Positions 24,459 to 38,986 of a stretch of 64,000 nt of DNA are shown here, piece after piece. The stretch comes from Rosa chinensis (taxonomy: Eukaryota; Streptophyta; Magnoliopsida; Rosales; Rosaceae): NCBI RefSeq assembly GCF_002994745.2, contig NC_037088.1, positions 46,864,911-46,928,910 on the forward strand. The letters run 5' to 3'. The notes under the pieces are model-generated. The model saw nothing but the letters and a program-made list of their open reading frames with translations, was not told the origin of the DNA and made no database searches. Each line of letters begins with the position of its first letter. Position 1 is the stretch's first letter. A program made the position numbers and the translations under genes.

Positions 24459-27400
24459 TTATATTGCCAGTGTTCCTTCAGTGAATTGGTTATCGTCTGT
24501 GGGATCCAAAGGCGGAAGTTTGGGTTTGATCATCATTCGAGAAAATCCATAGCCAAGAGAGCTTCCACTAGTTTCACATAACTGCATGCAGAAACATATG
24601 TTTAGGATCCCATCTCAAATCTGAAGCATAAGGGAGATAAGCAAGGCAATATCTGGTGAGAAGAAAAAATGTAAAACTAAAGCCAAATAGGGATTACCTC
24701 AGTTAGCTCAGCAAGATGCCGGGATCTATACTCATTGATGGCTGCTGCAATCTCTGACGTGGGAAGTTTAGCCTGAAAGAGGACAAAGTTAACCCGGAGA
24801 AACCATATTACCATCATCTTCTGGAGAAAATAAATAAAAACTGAAACTGCAACCTCGAGTTGAAATAAAAGAGAAAGCTACTGATTCTATTTTGACCATG
24901 ATACTAACCTACTGAACAATCAGAACCTTATGAAACTTTCAAATTTATTGAATCAAATCAAGCTTACTCCAGTCACGAGACCCATTTACAGACTCAGTGT
25001 GTTTTGGATGATACCATATTTGACATAATATTTTGTCGCTTACTCATGTTATATACAATTGGAAAGTCATGATTTTTTTTTTTTTTTTTTTTTTTGAGAA
25101 AGACATGGATTTACCACCATGCAGCTAATAATAGATGCAATCGCAGTACACTAAGGCCCAATTGAAATGTCACATAAACTTTGGTGGTACTCAAAGAGGT
25201 TGGACTGAACAGAAATTTGATCAAGAGTAGGAATTAGAATTTCTATTACAAATACAAGAAATTATCATGATATCATACAGTCCAGGACAGGTACACATAA
25301 GTATAACAAACATGACAAATGTAGCCAGCACTTACGACAAGAGTCACAAGACACAATTTATGAAACATAATGCATTAAAGAGAAATGAAAACCAGCATCT
25401 CCATCATGTTGTGACGTATGCCGCAGTGATAGTTATATCAGACACTGACAATAAACCATTTACCTGAGCAAGAACAGCAGCTGCCAACTGTAGACTCGGT
25501 TCCAAGGTCTCTGGGACAACCTGTAAGTTTCTCATGATTAGGTCAAATTCTCGTGTATGCAATGTAAAGCTAATAAGAAGATATATGAGATAAGCATTCC
25601 AATTTTTAAGTCAGCCAATGACACTAGTTCAACTTTTTCTCAAGTAACAGAAAAATGCAGTGTTTGATATTTATAAGTTATAACCCAATAAATATTGGGT
25701 TACTTCAGACAGCTGCAGTTACAGGTAGTATAATAAGAAAAGGTATAGGAGTATTACCGCTGTGGCCCCAGCCTTCTCCAAATTAAGACCGTGGTCAACA
25801 TCATGAGCACGGACAAAAGTTTTCACGTTGGGGAAATACTTGCTCAGAGCCCAAACAGTTCTATAGTTTGCACCAGGGGAATCTAACGTTATTGCTGCAG
25901 CGCATGCTCTGTGAGCACCAACTTTGTGGAGCACCTACTCGTAGTAAAAGGCATGTCAGATCAGAATCCTGCATGGCTGCATGTAACTATAGTTTCAACT
26001 AATTATACATACCTCTCGACTACCGGCATCTCCAAAATAGACCGGAATGTCCAGGGAACGTCCAACTGTCACTCTATCACTGAACAATAGAACACAGGAT
26101 GATTAGTTATTATAAGTTCCGATATATTGCAGAAAGATATCGTCAAAAATATGGAAAATAACAATTCCAAACTTAATTAATCCTCAGAATATTTGTTTTC
26201 TTTTTTCTTGATCCAAAAAGACTTTCAATAATACTTTGCACAACTCACAAAATCAAGGGTACAATTAGTGGTAAACCTTGCTCGGATCTAGGCAAAGGAA
26301 AGAGTACCACACCCCATAGTAACTTGGAACACAAACATCTTCAATAATAGAAGACAGCCAAGATGGCTCAGTATCCATTCACAATAAGAAGTGATCAACA
26401 AGAGACAAAGCAAATCTAGCTACCTTGTGATTAGCCTTATTACAATCTTGATAATCATAATAATTTAATTAATAACTTTAACAATCATCATATTATTGGT
26501 AATGGCTAAGAGAAATTAAATTACTGCAAGAACCATTCTGAGACGTATATACTAACTAGACAAACCTACACTAGTATAACATACAGGAGAGCAACCTATA
26601 AGGCTATGACCAACCTGAACTATGATGGAAGAACTGTAGAAATACTACTTACTACGAAAAGTTTAACATAGTTTTAGACATCAAGATTACCTCCTCACAT
26701 CAAGAGCTACAAATGGAATTAGGCGCTCTGAAAGAAGCTGTGCAATTATCTGCGGAGAAAATGGGAGACACCACAAATTGTTACAAATCCATGCGTAGGT
26801 AAGACTATGAATTTAAATCAATTTGTAAAATAAACTATTTCACAACCTGGCCAACTCGTCCAAATCCGCAAATGATTATATGATCTTGTAAATCATCTGT
26901 CTGGAAATATTATCAAGCCAAGAGAACCCGAGATTATCAGTAAATAATAATTCCTAGAAAATACAGGATCAATAAGCGCAAACAAATTTGTATCCATCCT
27001 AACAAAAGCAAGCTACCTAATTTGAAGATAGCAATTAAAATGGACGGCTAAAATTATACTCATGATATACCAACCAAATTTTTCACATAAAAGGAAACTA
27101 TGGTTGCATAGATATGAACTAGCAAGAATTTTAGTGGAAACCAATACATGTCAACAATTGTTCATGGCCTTCCGAAAAAAACAATTGGTCATGGCAGAAC
27201 ATCAAGAATAATAGTCATGCATTCACTGCAGGTATTTTTACCTCACTCTCATCAGGTAGTAAACTTCGAACATCATGCAGCTCAAAACGAGATGCAATTA
27301 ACTGTCCTCCAGCAGCTAGCCAAGGTGTGAGGGCCATTGAAACTCCAACGACAAGAAAGAGCAAAGAAGATAGTTGAGGAGACATTATTCCCTACAGATG

Positions 27401-27703
27401 ACAGAATAAGCATGGTATTACAGAAATGAGTATGGTAATTCTACAAACATCGAAGACTAGCTAAGAGGGTATTAAGCTGCAGATGCACCAACTAAACCAA
27501 AGTAACTGATCAATATTTAATAGCAATTACATAGACAACTGATATTTTGTTTCCACCATTGCGTTTACCCTGTCTACTTAATTTAGCAGAGCAGAACCTC
27601 TTTTTTCATTGGTTAACAACTACAAGAAATTTCTTTTGAAATTAAAAAACTATAAGAATATTAAATGCATTAAGGAAGCAAAAAGGCCAGATGACAAGAA
27701 AAA

Positions 27704-27735
<32 letters not shown>

Positions 27736-30700
27736 ACTGTATAGCTGCTAATAATATAGCAAACAAGCAATTTTCCCACATAGTAGTTAATAAAGAAGTA
27801 AACCTGATTAACAGCTTCACCAAAAGCAACAAATGCAAATTCTCCACCAGGGGCAAGAAGAAGACCAACTCTTATTGCAGATATTATTGAAATGCCAGAT
27901 AGTTTGCCTATTAAAGCAACCAATAAGCATTTGCCAACAAGTAGAAGTCCTAATGATCCAATTATAATGGGGAAGTTCGAAACAAGAAGTTTTGGATCAA
28001 TAGACATTCCAACCTGAAAAACCACAAACAGTTGTTAATAAAAAATAAAAAAACATTATACATATTAATAGACTGACAGTTGACTACATGTGATATTTAT
28101 AAGATGCACATAAAAGAAAGGAAAAAAAAAGGAAGACTGGAGTTGGGTTATAAGATTTTATTCAGAAATGGAATTCCCCACACCCCCCCCCCCCCCCCCC
28201 CCCTCCCTTTTCTTTTCCCTCCCTCCATTAACTTGGCTCACAATTTAACCACAACAAGTTGCCACCATGAAGTACATACCGTCATGAAAAAGAGACCCAA
28301 TAGAAGGCCACGATATGGAGCAATATCCGACTCAACCTGTAAGGAAAATTCAGTTTCTGCAAGAAGCAAACCAGCCAAAAATGCTCCCAATGCCATGGAT
28401 AGTCCAGCCTGTACATAAGAGGAAAAGATTAAGAGCTTTACAGCACTAGAAAATGATTATTAAAAAGCAAATAATGCAGGACCTACCCTGGCAGTGAGAA
28501 GACTTGTTCCCAGAATAACAAGCAATGTATTGGCAGAAAATATTTCTGCGTTTTGATTTTCTGCAATTTGCCTATAAATTGGTCGAAGCAACTGCAAAAC
28601 CACACCAAACAACATTAGGTTCAAGAAACAAGTTTGACTTTTATAGAAGAACCTGATGAGATCAAAAGCAGAGCTTGCAGAATACAAGAACCCATTCCAA
28701 AACTGTCCTAATAAGCAGTAAAGAAAAACAAATAAGTTTCCCTTCCTCCTAGCTACATTATTATTTCTAAGAGAAGCATCAGGATTTTGACCCACAATAT
28801 CAGTAATGCCAGGTAATGACCTTAAGCAGTTAACAATTTGTCACTTTCTGCTCTTAATAGAAGCTTTAACAAGATTTCCCCCCAAACATAAAATCTATTA
28901 TGAAATTGATACATACATTGTCAAAATTTCTTCCAAGGTTACTTAGTTCTTCACACTAGAGAGTTTCTTAATCAGGCCAAACACTATTCAAGGGTAACAT
29001 TTTGAGAGGCAGCAACAGCCACCAAAAGCAGATGTGGCCCTGTTGGATCATCATGAAATGGTCTAGAGAATTTTGATAACAAGGACTTCTATGAAAATCA
29101 GCTACATAATACTATTAGTGAGTCAGAACAATTTATAGACATTAAGATATCATCATACATTGCCACATATAGAAAACTGCCTTTGCCTAATAACACCTGC
29201 ATTAATTTTAATCAAGATCATAACAGTTGAAAATAAATAGTCTATTGGGGCATTGGGAGCTACAACATGAATGTGTAAAAACATGCATTACTCGTTTACC
29301 TATTCAATGGCGTTATTGAAGAACTCTGCAAAATATTTTATATACACAAGGCTTACCAAGCGTCCACCAGCAATAATGGCTGTGATGGCAACTGCTGCCT
29401 TTACAGCAGCAAGTCCAAGAGCTTCAGCAATAGCTTGGAAACCAATCTGAAATGTAGCAGACAAAGTTATTCAGTATGTACCTAAAAACATACAGCAAGA
29501 GAATTCCCAGTATTTCTTGATTTATGTTCAAAGATAGAAACTAGGTCTTTATTTCTCATGGTTTTTTTTTTTTTATTAGGGTGTGAGAAAACTAAGAAAC
29601 TAATTAGAATGTGAGAGCAGTCATCTCTGTTCTCAGGGAACATAAACATTCTGTTTAGGGAAGAGGAAGAATCATTACTGTGTAAATTATAAGCAGGTCA
29701 GCAGCTATAGTCAGTATAGATCAAATTTAATAGAAAGAAATATATTTTATTATCAACCTATTAATTGTTGTACTAGTATATGAGTTTGGTCATCAGTCCT
29801 TGCTATTTAAAGTGGAACAGAGACAGTGCTGTGTTTCATTCACGCCTAGTAATCAGCATATGCACATTGAAATTCAAATTAAACAAAATGAAACTGAAAG
29901 CTCATGTTTAGCCTAGAGAGAGAGACAGATTGCATTGCATTGCATTCGGGCATTTGACATCCCAAAAAAAGTTGTATCCAAACATAGAAAAAGGTAACAG
30001 GAAAGCATAAGAAATATTACCCCTCCTTTGGATGAATTTGGTGAAATGAGAGGTATAAGTATTAGCAAAACCACAACAGCCAAATCCTGAAAAATATTAA
30101 AAAGAATCAGGAATATACCAAATTTAGGTTCAAGATGTGCAAGAACGACATAAAACATGAAAGTTCAAACAAAAGGCCCTACATTTTCCCCCCTTCTTTC
30201 TTCCCAGGTTAACCACTTAACCACATGTCAATAAATTTAAATGTATGACACCTATTTACTGATTTACCAGCACTAAAGGTGGAAGGTTTCCGGGGGGAAC
30301 TATAATATGTATACGGATGCTGATCACATTACAATACACGCTTTACTAAAAATACATAAGCAAGCACACACAAAATCATCGAAATGTCGGCACGACAAAT
30401 TCACTTGAATAAGGATGCTGATCACATTACAATACTTGCTTTACAAAATATACATAAGCAAGCACGCACAAAATCATCGAAATGTCGGCACGACAAATTC
30501 ACTTGAATATGTGCAAGATGACCCTAACTCTTAGTTTGATATTCAATTCATTGGAATATGCCCTTACTATATTCAATAAACGGATTCCGTGTTTCAAAAA
30601 GTTATTCTGTCAAAAGCAAGGGACTTAATATATGTTGGAATTTCAGAATAGCCTGGAAAAGCTCTTATAAGAAAGCAAAACCTGGAACAGTAAAACAGAA

Positions 30701-33700
30701 AAGGTTGCACGACCATGGCGTGATGTGCTCTCACCCCGCTCTTGCAAGACCTGAAAAATAAGTTGATGAGAATTAACTTCTCTGTCGGAAAAAGATGAAA
30801 GAAAAAAATATATATGTATATATACATACATTAGAAGGTTTTTGCCTTCATATAAAAATTGAATAAAAATGTTGAGAAAAACCACTAAGAGGGTGCAGCC
30901 CAGCATCATTAACCATATACCATGCAGAGTCAGAGACATACATAAAACAAAAGAAAAGAAAATGAAAATTTCACCCTGCTAAAGAACAACAAACTACCAA
31001 ACGAAGATCCAATAAAACCCTGAAGCCACTGAAAATTTCAGAAGGTGATAAGCTATTTGCGCTACCCCTGTGCATTAGTCATGCCTATTCACTATTCTGC
31101 CTCTGATCCACAAATTAGGAACAACTAAAATTTTATAGTAATCTCTTTCCCAATGAAGAATGCTTTTAGTGGCGCATTCACATCTGACATTCCTTTCTAA
31201 GGAACAGAACCTGCTTTGACCTCACAAGACCAGAGAAGAAGAATTACATTTCAAACTTCTTACGTCTATGTAGTCTCCACGCCACCATATTGCCACCCTT
31301 GCCATACATAGAGATTTAAGAAAGTGAAGTACCTCTTGCAGTTGCTCAGCATCCTATAGGCTAATAAAAATTGGGTACCAGGTTATGTTATCTACCAGAA
31401 TCTACATTCAACAAGTAGAAATTCCCTCTCCAACTGCCAAACTAAAAAGACCTGAGAAAGTATCCTTAAAGGGAACTCTTCCACCCCAAAATTGCCAGAC
31501 CAGCATTGCAAAACCATACCATCTTGTACCTGAAAAACCAAGTCCATCCAACCATTCCTAGTGCTCCTCCATACACTGTTGACTATAGCATTGTTGGATG
31601 GGATATATAAAATCTAAGATTTTTCCACCCATTGTCAATTGGTTTTGGGTTGCATTACAACTTCAATATTCAAAGCGGGAAATTCATCTGTGCGTCAGAC
31701 CTATTTTGGCCAAATGGCTCCATCTACCAAATAAATTGATCCACGTTCTTGCTGAATCCAGCCACATGTACAAAAGTCAATAAAATGATCCCTAAACCCT
31801 AAACTGTTTATTTAAGTTTTGGATAATCAAATCAATTGAATTAAAGATGCCTATATACAAAAGTCATATACTATGATTGCTCATAACCATTACCTGCAGC
31901 ACAACTGCAGTGGATGATAAAGCTAGACCATTGCCAATTACAATTGCAGCAGGGCCAGGCAGCCCACAAGCAAAATGAGCAACCAAGCCAACTACAACAG
32001 CTGTGACTAGAACCTGCATTTAAATATCAAGAACCTTGTAAATTTATTTATCAATAGCATACGGAAATTGTTGTTGTGGCCCAGCAGAAAAACTAGGAGA
32101 TAATCACCTGAGCAGAGCCTAATCCAAATACATATTTCTTCATGGAACTCAACCTTTCAACAGAGAGCTAAAATGTAAACCAAAGTCCTGTTAGTTTTCC
32201 ATTGTTCTTCACATAGAATTTCATCATAGTGAATCTAAAGTGCATAAATAGAATAGAAATCTTCAATTGATAGACTCACCTCAAGGCCAATGTTGAACAG
32301 TAAGAAAACAACACCAAATTCGGCAATTGCCTTTGTTCCATGTACATGACGAATAATCGAGAGGCCATAAGGCCCAATTAAGATACCTGCTGCCAAGTAC
32401 CCAAGAACAGGACTACCTAAATATAGCAGGCAGAGAGAGGACACCCGTTAGTGAGTGACACCATTAATCTCAGATGTACAGCAATATGTAGGCCGCAACA
32501 GATGATGCCTTGAAATCCATAGGATTTTCAAAATATAATAAGGGTCAGTGGCCCACGTTTATGTAGTATAGGGATTGGACAAGTGTAGGTGTAGATTATA
32601 GTAACTAAGAAAAGATGACCAGCAAGTGAAAGAAAACATATTCACAAAAATCGACAGCTTATCTATGTACTAACAGCCCATTTAGGAATATGGAGGCACC
32701 ATGTAATTTATGGACTAATAGATTAAAATCCTGTACAGCAAGGCAGTCCTCTGACCAAAATAGATGACACTACGCACCTATTTACATTCAAAATGACAAA
32801 AGAAAGACGACCAAGTGTGCAATTAGGTATCAAATTACCTCCAGGAATCTTCTGGAATACAGGCACAAATATCACACTTGCTAACAATAACCATAACATG
32901 TCAAAGAGGGAAGCTTCCTCCTCATTCACCTAAAGAAAAGAATAGATCAGACCTGAAAGTGAAAACAACAACCTATGATGGACTGAGAACAAAGAACATT
33001 TAAGTTAGGGGATATAACCACATACCTCTTGATGAGGCAACATATCAATTAGGCTTTTAATTCTCTTAGGAAGTTTACGTAATTGTTGAACTAGAGGCCT
33101 CGCAGTTGAGGAAACTTCTTCAAAACTAGTGGTAATTACATCTGGCTGTTGTATCAGTTGAGTGGCTCTTTCTGCCCGATTAGTGTAAAAGGTGAGCCTG
33201 TGATAAATCTCAGCAATTTGAGATCAAAGGAAGTAAAGACTACACGCCATGTAATTATTCAATAATAACAGCAAAGCAAAAATACAGAGAGCTATCTGAC
33301 GAACAAAGAAGAAGAATTATAGTGAAAAAATAAAAAATAAAAATAGTGCTACATCATGGCAACAATGTAGTCGTTGCCTCCATGACTTTTCAGTAGAGAG
33401 AAACACCTGCAGAAGCTGTGAACCAATACCTCATTATACCATCTTGTTGGCTTGCCAATTTGTACTTGATTAACCAAAGAGGGAGAACTTTTACTGGTCA
33501 AATTTTGGAAATTTCATATTCGCATATTACAGGTTGTCTAGTTTATCTCAGTCCTGATATATATTTTATGTCTCTCATAAAACAAAGTAGATCCACAGCA
33601 TTCTTGAAAGTGTGGGTTGTTTTCCGTCAGAGTTCAACCCAGAATGCAGACATGTCATGACACTTATTATTCATAAACCAAGTACTCAAATATAGCTAAT

Positions 33701-35453
33701 AAACACCTTATAAATTTTTCTGCATGAATTCTTCCAAGAAGCGATAAAATAAATGAAACACAAGTAGAAACAATTATACGTACCCTATGCCACATAGGAA
33801 TATCCCAACAACCAACTTGGGCCACTGCTTCCTTGCATACTCCAACAGACCCTGGAACACTGATGATGGTGTGAATTCAGTCCCATCTTCAGAAGAAAAG
33901 AAAGATGCAGGAATGAAACGAGAAGATTTCTTCACTATTGTCTTGGGTGCATTTGAGGTTGAACTCTCCCTACTCGATTCCTTCTGAGTTTCCTGTTTTT
34001 TAGTTTGAACCACATTCTTTGACTTTTCAGTCTCTACTTCAGCTTCTTTAAAAGAATCTACGCCTATCTTTTGTTTCTCATGATCACTTAGATCAGCAGT
34101 TTGGGTTGTTTCTTCAACACTCTGAGTGATTCTGTCTGAAGGGCTATCTGGTAAGGGCTTGATAGCAGACGAATCACCATCAATTAACAGATCTTTATCC
34201 TTTTCAGTAATGATATTAGCAGAACTTCCTTGAACTACCTTCTCCTCCTCCTCGACAGCAGCATCATCATTCAACACCTGTCCCTGGTTGTTTTCTATGG
34301 TATCAAGAGTTGAATTGGAGAGAGATTTCTCTGCTCTTTGTAATGCAATCTCTGCATCATTTACACGTTGTGCTGCCTCAAGTTCAAAAGCAACAGCTTG
34401 CTCTGCTAATAGCATTATATTTGTTACATCCTCCTCTGCTTTCAAAGCATTCAGCTGTGCTTTCTCTGCAACCTCATTCAACCTGTTCACTTGCTTCTGC
34501 AACTCCTCTTTTTTACTCTGTAAGCACCTTAATTCTGACTCACAGCTGGCCAAATTCGCCTGGCATTCCCGAATTTCTTCTTGCACAACCAAAAATGCTT
34601 TTTCATCGTCTTCAGAATCATGTTCCCCATCACTCTCTCGTGAAGCATCCAGTGAACCGGTCCCCTTTTTTGCAACCTCCAAAGATTCTGCTCCCACCTG
34701 AAGCCTTGCCTCTGCTAATGAAAGAGTCATTGTTGCTTTCTGAACAGCTTCTTTTGCAATCCCCTCTTCATTCACAATCTCTTGAATAATGTCAAGGGCT
34801 GAATTAACATCATTCCAAGCAGTTGCTGCTTCATCCTGCAGGGAAATCGCAGCTTCTGATATTTTCTGAGCCTTTTCTTCAAATATGGCACTATTACAAC
34901 GTGCAACTTCCAATTCTTTCATGGCATTCTGCAGCAACTCCCTCAATTCATCCACAGTACATGCCTCTGATTCATCTATTTTGTCTTTATCACCCTCCTC
35001 TTTTGTGGAACTGCTCAATTCTTCATCACGGATGGGCGCAACTCCTGAGTTCTCATCATGACCTTCCACAAACTCTACATTCCGACCATTCCCATTGACA
35101 TACGCTAATGAGTCGTTACTCTGACACCGAGACCACCAAACCACTCTCGACCCTTTAAGAACATTACCAGAGCTACGAAACAATGGCGTTTTCAGATTCA
35201 AACTCCAGCAACGATCATCAGCATTTTCTCTAGAGCCCAAACGCGAAACCCTACAACCATTAAAACACACACTCCTCTTCACCTTCTTCCCCAAACACGC
35301 TTTCACAACAACTCTCGAATTACCCCGAAAGCTACACCCACCATCTCTACTCCCAAACAAAACATACGAATCAACCCCATTCAACTTCCTAGAACTCCCC
35401 CCTTCACTTCCACACAACACCTTCGGCTGCCGAAAACTACACGCAAGATCCAT
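24459..35453 (-). CDS. KEA2: Chloroplast K+ efflux antiporter, KEA1/KEA2 type
   Basis: Inner-envelope K+/H+ exchanger controlling plastid ion balance and stroma pH. Twenty coding exons join in phase to 1226 residues: 33784-35453, 33026-33197, 32839-32929, 32280-32416, 32108-32167, 31894-32013, 30682-30750, 30021-30086, 29357-29446, 28487-28591, 28280-28408, 27804-28013, 27242-27391, 26847-26900, 26691-26749, 26013-26079, 25758-25934, 25464-25520, 24698-24772, 24459-24581. The first exon gives the transit peptide and the long acidic coiled-coil domain typical of KEA1/2. CPA2 exchanger helices follow, including [14 protein letters not shown] and [15 protein letters not shown]. Then comes a KTN/TrkA-N nucleotide domain with GxGxxG in ICGFGRVGQ. 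The C-terminus is EGTLAI. All exons are intact. A 5'-UTR intron is likely at 35558-35819. Confidence 0.95.
28183..28203. repeat. Homopolymer C21 in a KEA intron
   Basis: Twenty-one consecutive C residues, followed by C/T-rich sequence, in the intron between the 28280-28408 and 27804-28013 exons. Length may be affected by sequencing error. Confidence 0.8.
30315..30510. repeat. 98-bp tandem duplication in a KEA intron
   Basis: Copy 1 starts at 30315 and copy 2 at 30413. Both run from ggatgctgatcacattacaa to acaaattcacttgaata with only a few differences. It is purely intronic. Confidence 0.85.
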
Positions 35454-36300
35454 ACTTGTTCAACAAACCCTCCACAAAACCACTCAAATATCTCCAACAA
35501 CAATCACCCTCACATTTCCCACACTCTCATTTTCTCAATAACTCTCAAAAAACCCACCTGGCCAAACAAAACCCAACAATCAAAAACTAAACAACTTCAA
35601 TACCACTCAATCCAATCAAAGATTCAAACTTTTTATCTCTACCCCTAAACCCATCAACCAATCCAATCAAAGATTCAAACTTTAACAAATTCCCACCCAC
35701 AAAAAAAAAAAAACGAACATTTATTCAAAACCAAAATCAACATACTAACAAGTTTCGATGAACAAAAACAAAAACCCAGAAAGAGTGAATGTAAATGGTT
35801 GCATGAGAGGCGGACTAACCGATCAAATTGAACAGCCGAGCAATCCAAAGGCGGAGTTTTTGAAACGAAGAAAATGACTCAACTGATAGCCTATGAACGT
35901 CGTCGTTTCTGGTACCAGTTGGGCTCTGAGAATGAGTTGGAGCTCTAGTCTCTACTACAAATTGACTCTTTCTCTCTCTCACTGTGGTTGGGAAGTGGGA
36001 AAATGTTTCCAAAATGGCTCCCTTTATTTTTCTTTTTGTTCTGAGTTTCCCAACTAGCCTCGTCCGTTCTAACGACCAAATGAATATTCTTCTTCTTTTT
36101 TTCTTTTTTCTTTTTTCTGGGGTAAGGAAAATAAAAAATTTCTACTTGCAGCCTTCTTCTTCTACTTCTTCTTCTTTTTTTCTCCCTATATCCACAGTTC
36201 CACATACACCTACCACGTCCCTCACTAAGATCCAAAGGAATCTGCCATGGCTAATTACTTCTTTTTGGCTTGTCTAGTTATGAAATTTGTTATTTTGTGG
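35454..36300 (-). promoter_or_regulatory. KEA 5' UTR with intron and upstream region
   Basis: On the minus strand a donor (GATCG|GTTAGTCC, intron from 35819) and acceptor (GGCCAG|GTGGG, ending 35558) suggest a leader intron, as is common in nuclear genes for plastid proteins. Pyrimidine-rich runs occur upstream at 36085-36185. No TATA box was chosen with confidence. Confidence 0.45.
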
Positions 36301-37620
36301 GGAACAAAATAAAGTTTCATGAATAATTTACGTTTATAAAAAGGTTAATCTAAACTCAGAAAATTAAAACGGTTATCTACACTCACTTATAACATATTAC
36401 ATCTTACGGTTGATTTATTTTCTTTGATATTTTTAGGTTTCCCTTATGCAGACCTTCATCGCTAGTCGATGAACTTTCTATGTTCGAAGTCATGAGTCTT
36501 ACCTTTCTCTCATTTCCGCATTTTTCTCATTCTCTTCCACTTATATAATCCAGAATGATGATTCATATATTATCACTTCTAATCTTATTTGTATGAATAT
36601 GAATATGCAAACTAAACTTCAATTGTGTGTCAATGTACATTTTCATATTTAAAAAAAAAAAAAAACATTTTCATGTTATTAATTTGGTAGTGAATGAATG
36701 GTGCATAAGTACGTAAGTACTATTTCAAAATATATAACATAACTCATGACTTCTTATTGATGACATATGAAACAACCAACTCCTCATATGTTTTTTTTTT
36801 CTTTTTTTTTTAAAAAAAAACGACTTCCTGGCAGGTTCTCAACCTTGATAATCTTGGTCACTCTGCGAGATCAGATAGGAAGTTTGTCTACCTCTTCAAC
36901 CTCTTAAAGGTCATGATCCTTTAAAACAAAAACAATTGAGATCATGATCTTTGATCCTCTTTAAAAAGCGAGGGAAAAAAAAAATGATCCTGTGACGTTT
37001 TGCTTTTTGACACATGACAGTGATCTACAAATTTAGAGTTTGTTATCATTACGAGAAAGGCCTACAGACCTAATCAAATACTGATTAACACCAAAAAGGC
37101 CACAAAATACTCATCTGCTTTAAATTCCCTTGAACTCCTCAATAATCTGATGTACATGTTGGATTGTTGGCATTGGACTGATGGCTAGTTTGGGAAATTC
37201 ACTACCCTGATATTATTTATGCCTTGGGATATTCTACATAAGCACGAAGATGCAGAGTCTAAAACTCGAAAGGATCCAAATCCATCGGTTCATGTCGTTT
37301 GGCATTTGCTCAGCTTCACTCTCTTTCTCTTCTAAAGCGTCACGACTAGTTCCAACTCCTAATGATAGGCAAAACTACATCATCTTTTCTGTCGTTTTAT
37401 TCATGGCAAATAAAATCGTCAACGACACTAATCCTATCGCTCTCGAAGCTACAATTTACCCTAAAATTAATTAAAGTTTTTGACTATATTCATATACATA
37501 TTGTCTGTCAAATTTATGGACATATTTAGTTTACAGATATTGCGATAAGCCGATAACCTACTATGATGTCATATACATCATACATGTTAAAAAAGCTTAT
37601 TTATAGAACTTACATATTAT
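36301..37620. other. Intergenic, no gene recognised
   Basis: AT-rich, with homopolymer runs near 36650 and 36790-36820. Short open frames lack domains. Confidence 0.5.
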
Positions 37621-38103
37621 CAGGCCGGTCCTAGTCCAAGGCAGACAAGGCAACTGGCTCACTTGGGTGAAGGCCTCACTTTAAGACAAGTTTCTGTACT
37701 TTATATTATTTAAAACCCAACAAAAATTGAATACAACTTCTAAATTACCCAACATATTACCCAGTCATTTGAACTTATCTAGATCTTGTAAAACTAGGCC
37801 TCGTACCTTTGCGTCAATTTTTTTCTCTCTTTCTACTACAAACTTTCTTGTATATTTTGTACTTGTCTATCTTTAATTAATGCATATATACTCGATTTGT
37901 TTGAACTTAAGTAGTTAACTAACTGAAATTAGGCTCCATTTATAGGTTATGTTATTCTTATATATATTCATGGTAGAGACCCAAAAAATTCTTCTACCAA
38001 ATACTTTGTTTGTAAAGTAGTAAAAATATGCTAAAAATACAGAAAAATAAAAAACAGGTTATAATTTTCGCCTTAGGCCTCACTTACCATTGGGATGGCC
38101 CTG
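37621..38103. mobile_element. Non-autonomous hAT-like element, 483 bp
   Basis: Terminal sequences CAGGCCGGTCC at the left and (reverse complement) CAGGGCCATCC at the right form imperfect terminal inverted repeats. The element is flanked by an exact 8-bp target duplication, catattat at 37613-37620 and 38104-38111. The 8-bp duplication and CAGG-type ends are hallmarks of hAT transposons. Sub-terminal ggcctcact/aggcctcact motifs recur. It has no transposase frame and so is non-autonomous. Confidence 0.8.
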
Positions 38104-38986
38104 CATATTATGATGTATGAGTCGGAACATATCACGTACTATCACTATGTAAGTATGTATGATGTGCCTTTAATCTAATATTTTCTTGCTTCATGTGAGT
38201 TCTATAAGTTTATTGGAAACTGGGAATAACCTTTTATATATAATATGTAATATTACTTTGCTTCAGCTTCTTGAATGTCGATCGATAAGGTTTGATCATG
38301 CATTTACTTGTTTTCGAAGCCACCTTCTATTAATTTGTTCTGTTAGCATGGGTAAGAGTTTTCTGCAAGCTTGGAAAATTTGATGACTAATATTGACGGG
38401 ATGTCAGTTAATTAGCAGCATCACTTGCTCTCTCGTCGGAAATGATAAGTCCGAGCTTATGAAGATTGTTTCAATTCCTATTCGAATTCCAATGGCATTT
38501 CAATTAATAATAGAGATGATCCTCGTTGGCTTGTAAGAATTCTTGATGATGATGGAGATGTTTAATAGGATCAAAGGTGATCAACGACAGTTGAGACATG
38601 TTGATGATTAGAGCAGGCAACAACCTAATGAAAAAAAAAACAGAAAAAACAAGCTCAATGAAAAATAAATTTCACGAGGGCATCAATATCTCCAAAAACT
38701 GACATTTAGTATTGTTGTCATGTCGCGTATCCAACACTCTCCGAGATGCCTCTGACGCGTACGATCCAAGATTGTGTCGATTGGCTTAACTTTTCAATAT
38801 TTTCGGAGGACTTGTTATCATCGACACAGGTGTTGCCACAATCAACTCTCGTTCAACACTTATTTGGCTCTAAAAAAAAAAAAAATCATGTCATTATGTA
38901 TGGAGCAATAAGGGTAAGGAAGCGCGCGCACACACACACACACACACATATATATATGATACTTATTTTTGCTATCAAGAGACCAG
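38104..38986. other. Intergenic, no gene recognised
   Basis: Spacer between the hAT-like element and the LINE-like insertion. It holds a short (CA)n(TA)n tract at about 38927-38957. No gene or other structure is seen. Confidence 0.5.

Noticed and set aside
34288..35098. Plus-strand open frames opposite the KEA first exon
   Set aside because: They are shadows of the coiled-coil coding sequence and have no signal of their own.
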